From Bacteroidales bacterium (GTDB lineage Bacteria; Bacteroidota; Bacteroidia; Bacteroidales; Muribaculaceae): 6,781 bases of DNA. The position numbers and the translations under genes are program-made. The notes beneath the pieces were generated by a model, which made no database searches, had not been told where the DNA came from, and worked only from the letters and a program-made list of their open reading frames with translations. Positions 5,727 to 6,781 of this stretch are shown piece after piece; the stretch's first letter is position 1; every line of letters begins with the position of its first letter. The stretch is taken from assembly GCA_004552395.1 (NCBI GenBank), contig SFOK01000101.1, positions 1-6,781 of the forward strand, read 5' to 3'.

Positions 5727-6293
5727 GCAAAAAATAGCAAATCCTGAAAATCGCCTGATATTTGAAAGCTGTTGCGCTCCGGAAATCGGAGGCCTGATGG
5801 CCCGGTCACGCGTCAGAGAGGCCAGACGAGCCACACCGCAGCAATTGTTGCCAGAAAAAGTATCAAGGATCATCGCTATCCCTTTTGCCCCTTCTTTTTC
5901 CGGTGCCTCGGAGTTGCCGCGCAGCCAATGCGAGACAAGCTCCTCCTCCGTGAGGGTCATGTGTCCTTTGGCCGGATCCGCTATGCGGAAATTTCCCTTG
6001 CGGGTGATTCCGTAGAGCAGCACGAAATGGTTGTTGTTCCAGTGCAGGATGGCCGGCATTGGGAGATGGCGCAGCCTGTCGGCCGTCACTTTCACCGTTG
6101 TCGCCTTTAGTCCGAGGCGGTCGGCCGCGCGGGAGAGCGTCAGCATCGACACACCCTCGCGCGTCACATAGCAGATGCGCGCGAGGTTGTCGATGCCGTA
6201 GGGGACGCCGAGGAATCCTGTTGCCATGGCGAGCGACGCGACGCCGCATTGCATCGAGTCGCACTGCCTTATGAATTTCGGTTTCCGGGGCAT
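5724..6293 (-). CDS. C39-family cysteine peptidase domain protein, probably truncated or frameshifted
   Basis: C39 peptidases cut the double-glycine leader from exported peptides, usually as the N-terminal domain of an ABC exporter. Residues 1-143 form such a domain: FIRQCDSMQCGVASLAM (8-23) with oxyanion Q10 and nucleophile C16, ILHWNNNHFVLLYGI (82-96) with H89, and IADPAKG (104-110) with D106. The triad is therefore intact. The domain ends with GIAMIL (138-143), where exporters continue into transmembrane helices. Here the frame instead runs into about 46 residues with no hydrophobic segment (RDRAIRPPISGAQQ and so on), overlapping the serine dehydratase promoter. The +1 frame from the same point reads LILFLATIAAVWLVWPL then stops at 5813. 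A frameshift near 5855-5864 (A5/T5 run) or an exporter cut short is likely. It starts 11 bp after the preceding barrel protein gene and is probably co-transcribed with it. Confidence 0.75.
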   Translation of the reverse strand: MPRKPKFIRQCDSMQCGVASLAMATGFLGVPYGIDNLARICYVTREGVSMLTLSRAADRLGLKATTVKVTADRLRHLPMPAILHWNNNHFVLLYGITRKGNFRIADPAKGHMTLTEEELVSHWLRGNSEAPEKEGAKGIAMILDTFSGNNCCGVARLASLTRDRAIRPPISGAQQLSNIRRFSGFAIFC

Positions 6294-6304
6294 CGTTGTT
6301 CAGT

Positions 6305-6781
6305 TTATCTAAGGACAGCAGATGAGCCGCCTTGGAGTTTGTTCAGTTCGTTGCCACGTTCTACTTTCTTGCCGTAGCCGAATGTATAAGTGAGTTCAAG
6401 CACAACACTCCGGTTGTATTGGTTTGAATATCTCATTTCGTTCGATGAATAGAAGGGAGTGTTTATTGTCGAAGTCACAAACTTGTATGAGTTCCTGAAA
6501 GGATTGCACAATGAGAGTCGCGCCGAGAATCCGTTCTTACCCCAGCTGACATCGAACTGATGGTAAAGAACTTGTTTGTTATAATAATCCTTCATTAGAT
6601 CTATTGATACTCTATTTGCATTTAGATAATATCCTATGGAAAAGTTGCCTAAATTATAGTTTCCATAAGATTCGATGTAGAATGGTGCATAGTTGTGATG
6701 ATATGCGCCTGTAAGATGCATGAAAGAGATAAGGGGACGCACATACAATGAGAGCTTGTCTCGATAACGGAAAGAGAACGC
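6305..6781 (-). CDS. C-terminal part of an outer-membrane beta-barrel family protein
   Basis: The frame is open from the right edge of the window for 158 codons to the TAA at 6305-6307; the N-terminal part lies outside. The visible part reads as successive amphipathic strands rich in Tyr, Asn and Ser (YIESYGNYNLGNFSIGYYLN, FSARLSLCNPF, SVVLELTYTFGYG). It ends with a basic tail containing FGYGKKVERGNELNKL. This closing pattern, a last strand then F-G-x-G-K-K and a short charged tail, is typical of the TonB-receptor-like barrel family PF14905 in Bacteroidetes, proteins usually of 700-900 residues. A standard TonB-dependent receptor is the alternative. G+C is about 38%, far below the C39 gene that follows after 11 bp. 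Substrate unknown; a role in peptide export or uptake is only suggested by the neighbour. Confidence 0.75.
   Translation of the reverse strand, partial: AFSFRYRDKLSLYVRPLISFMHLTGAYHHNYAPFYIESYGNYNLGNFSIGYYLNANRVSIDLMKDYYNKQVLYHQFDVSWGKNGFSARLSLCNPFRNSYKFVTSTINTPFYSSNEMRYSNQYNRSVVLELTYTFGYGKKVERGNELNKLQGGSSAVLR

Noticed and set aside
5699..5809. 37-codon N-terminal extension of the serine dehydratase (start at 5809)
   Set aside because: The family begins at MKSIRELYRIG. The extension overlaps the C39 reading frame and contains the probable promoter element at 5719-5726.
5863..6264. Alternative minus-strand frame of 133 codons inside the C39 gene
   Set aside because: It is out of frame with the intact catalytic motifs and Arg/His/Pro-rich, as expected of a shadow.

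Overview
The window looks like a Bacteroidales chromosome, perhaps a gut Muribaculaceae-like lineage. The evidence is the Bacteroidetes-type promoters (TTTG or CTTG, 20 bp, TAnnTTTG), the absence of clear Shine-Dalgarno sequences, the sequence type of the enolase, RNase Z and one-chain iron-sulfur serine dehydratase, and the outer-membrane proteins. Most genes are GC-rich. Two stretches are strikingly AT-rich: about 4190-4390 (about 27% G+C) and about 6360-6781 (about 38%).

Layout. 1 to about 650: 5' part of an IS4-type (DUF4372) insertion sequence; its transposase reads leftward and leaves the window. A terminator-like hairpin lies between the IS end and the transposase start. 720-2244: enolase (eno) as a self-contained leftward unit with its own promoter and intrinsic terminator. 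2469-3173: rightward gene for a small secreted outer-membrane beta-barrel protein, divergent from eno. 3210-4124: RNase Z (rnz), leftward and convergent with the barrel gene. 4125-4486: a gene-poor AT-rich island holding a near-perfect rightward Bacteroidetes promoter, a candidate RNA of about 100 nt, and a cluster of three stem-loops ending at the stop codon of the next gene. 4487-5698: L-serine dehydratase, leftward with its own promoter. 5724-6293: leftward C39 cysteine-peptidase domain protein that appears truncated or frameshifted after its catalytic domain. 6305-6781: C-terminal part of a large outer-membrane beta-barrel protein, 11 bp upstream of the C39 gene.

How the genes relate. Enolase, RNase Z and serine dehydratase are independent housekeeping functions: glycolysis, tRNA 3' maturation, and serine breakdown to pyruvate. 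The barrel protein plus C39 peptidase pair may be what remains of a peptide-export or bacteriocin-type locus; the ABC transporter body expected after a C39 domain is absent. The least explained material is the 4190-4487 island and the 3' end of the C39 gene. I saw no rRNA, tRNA or CRISPR array.
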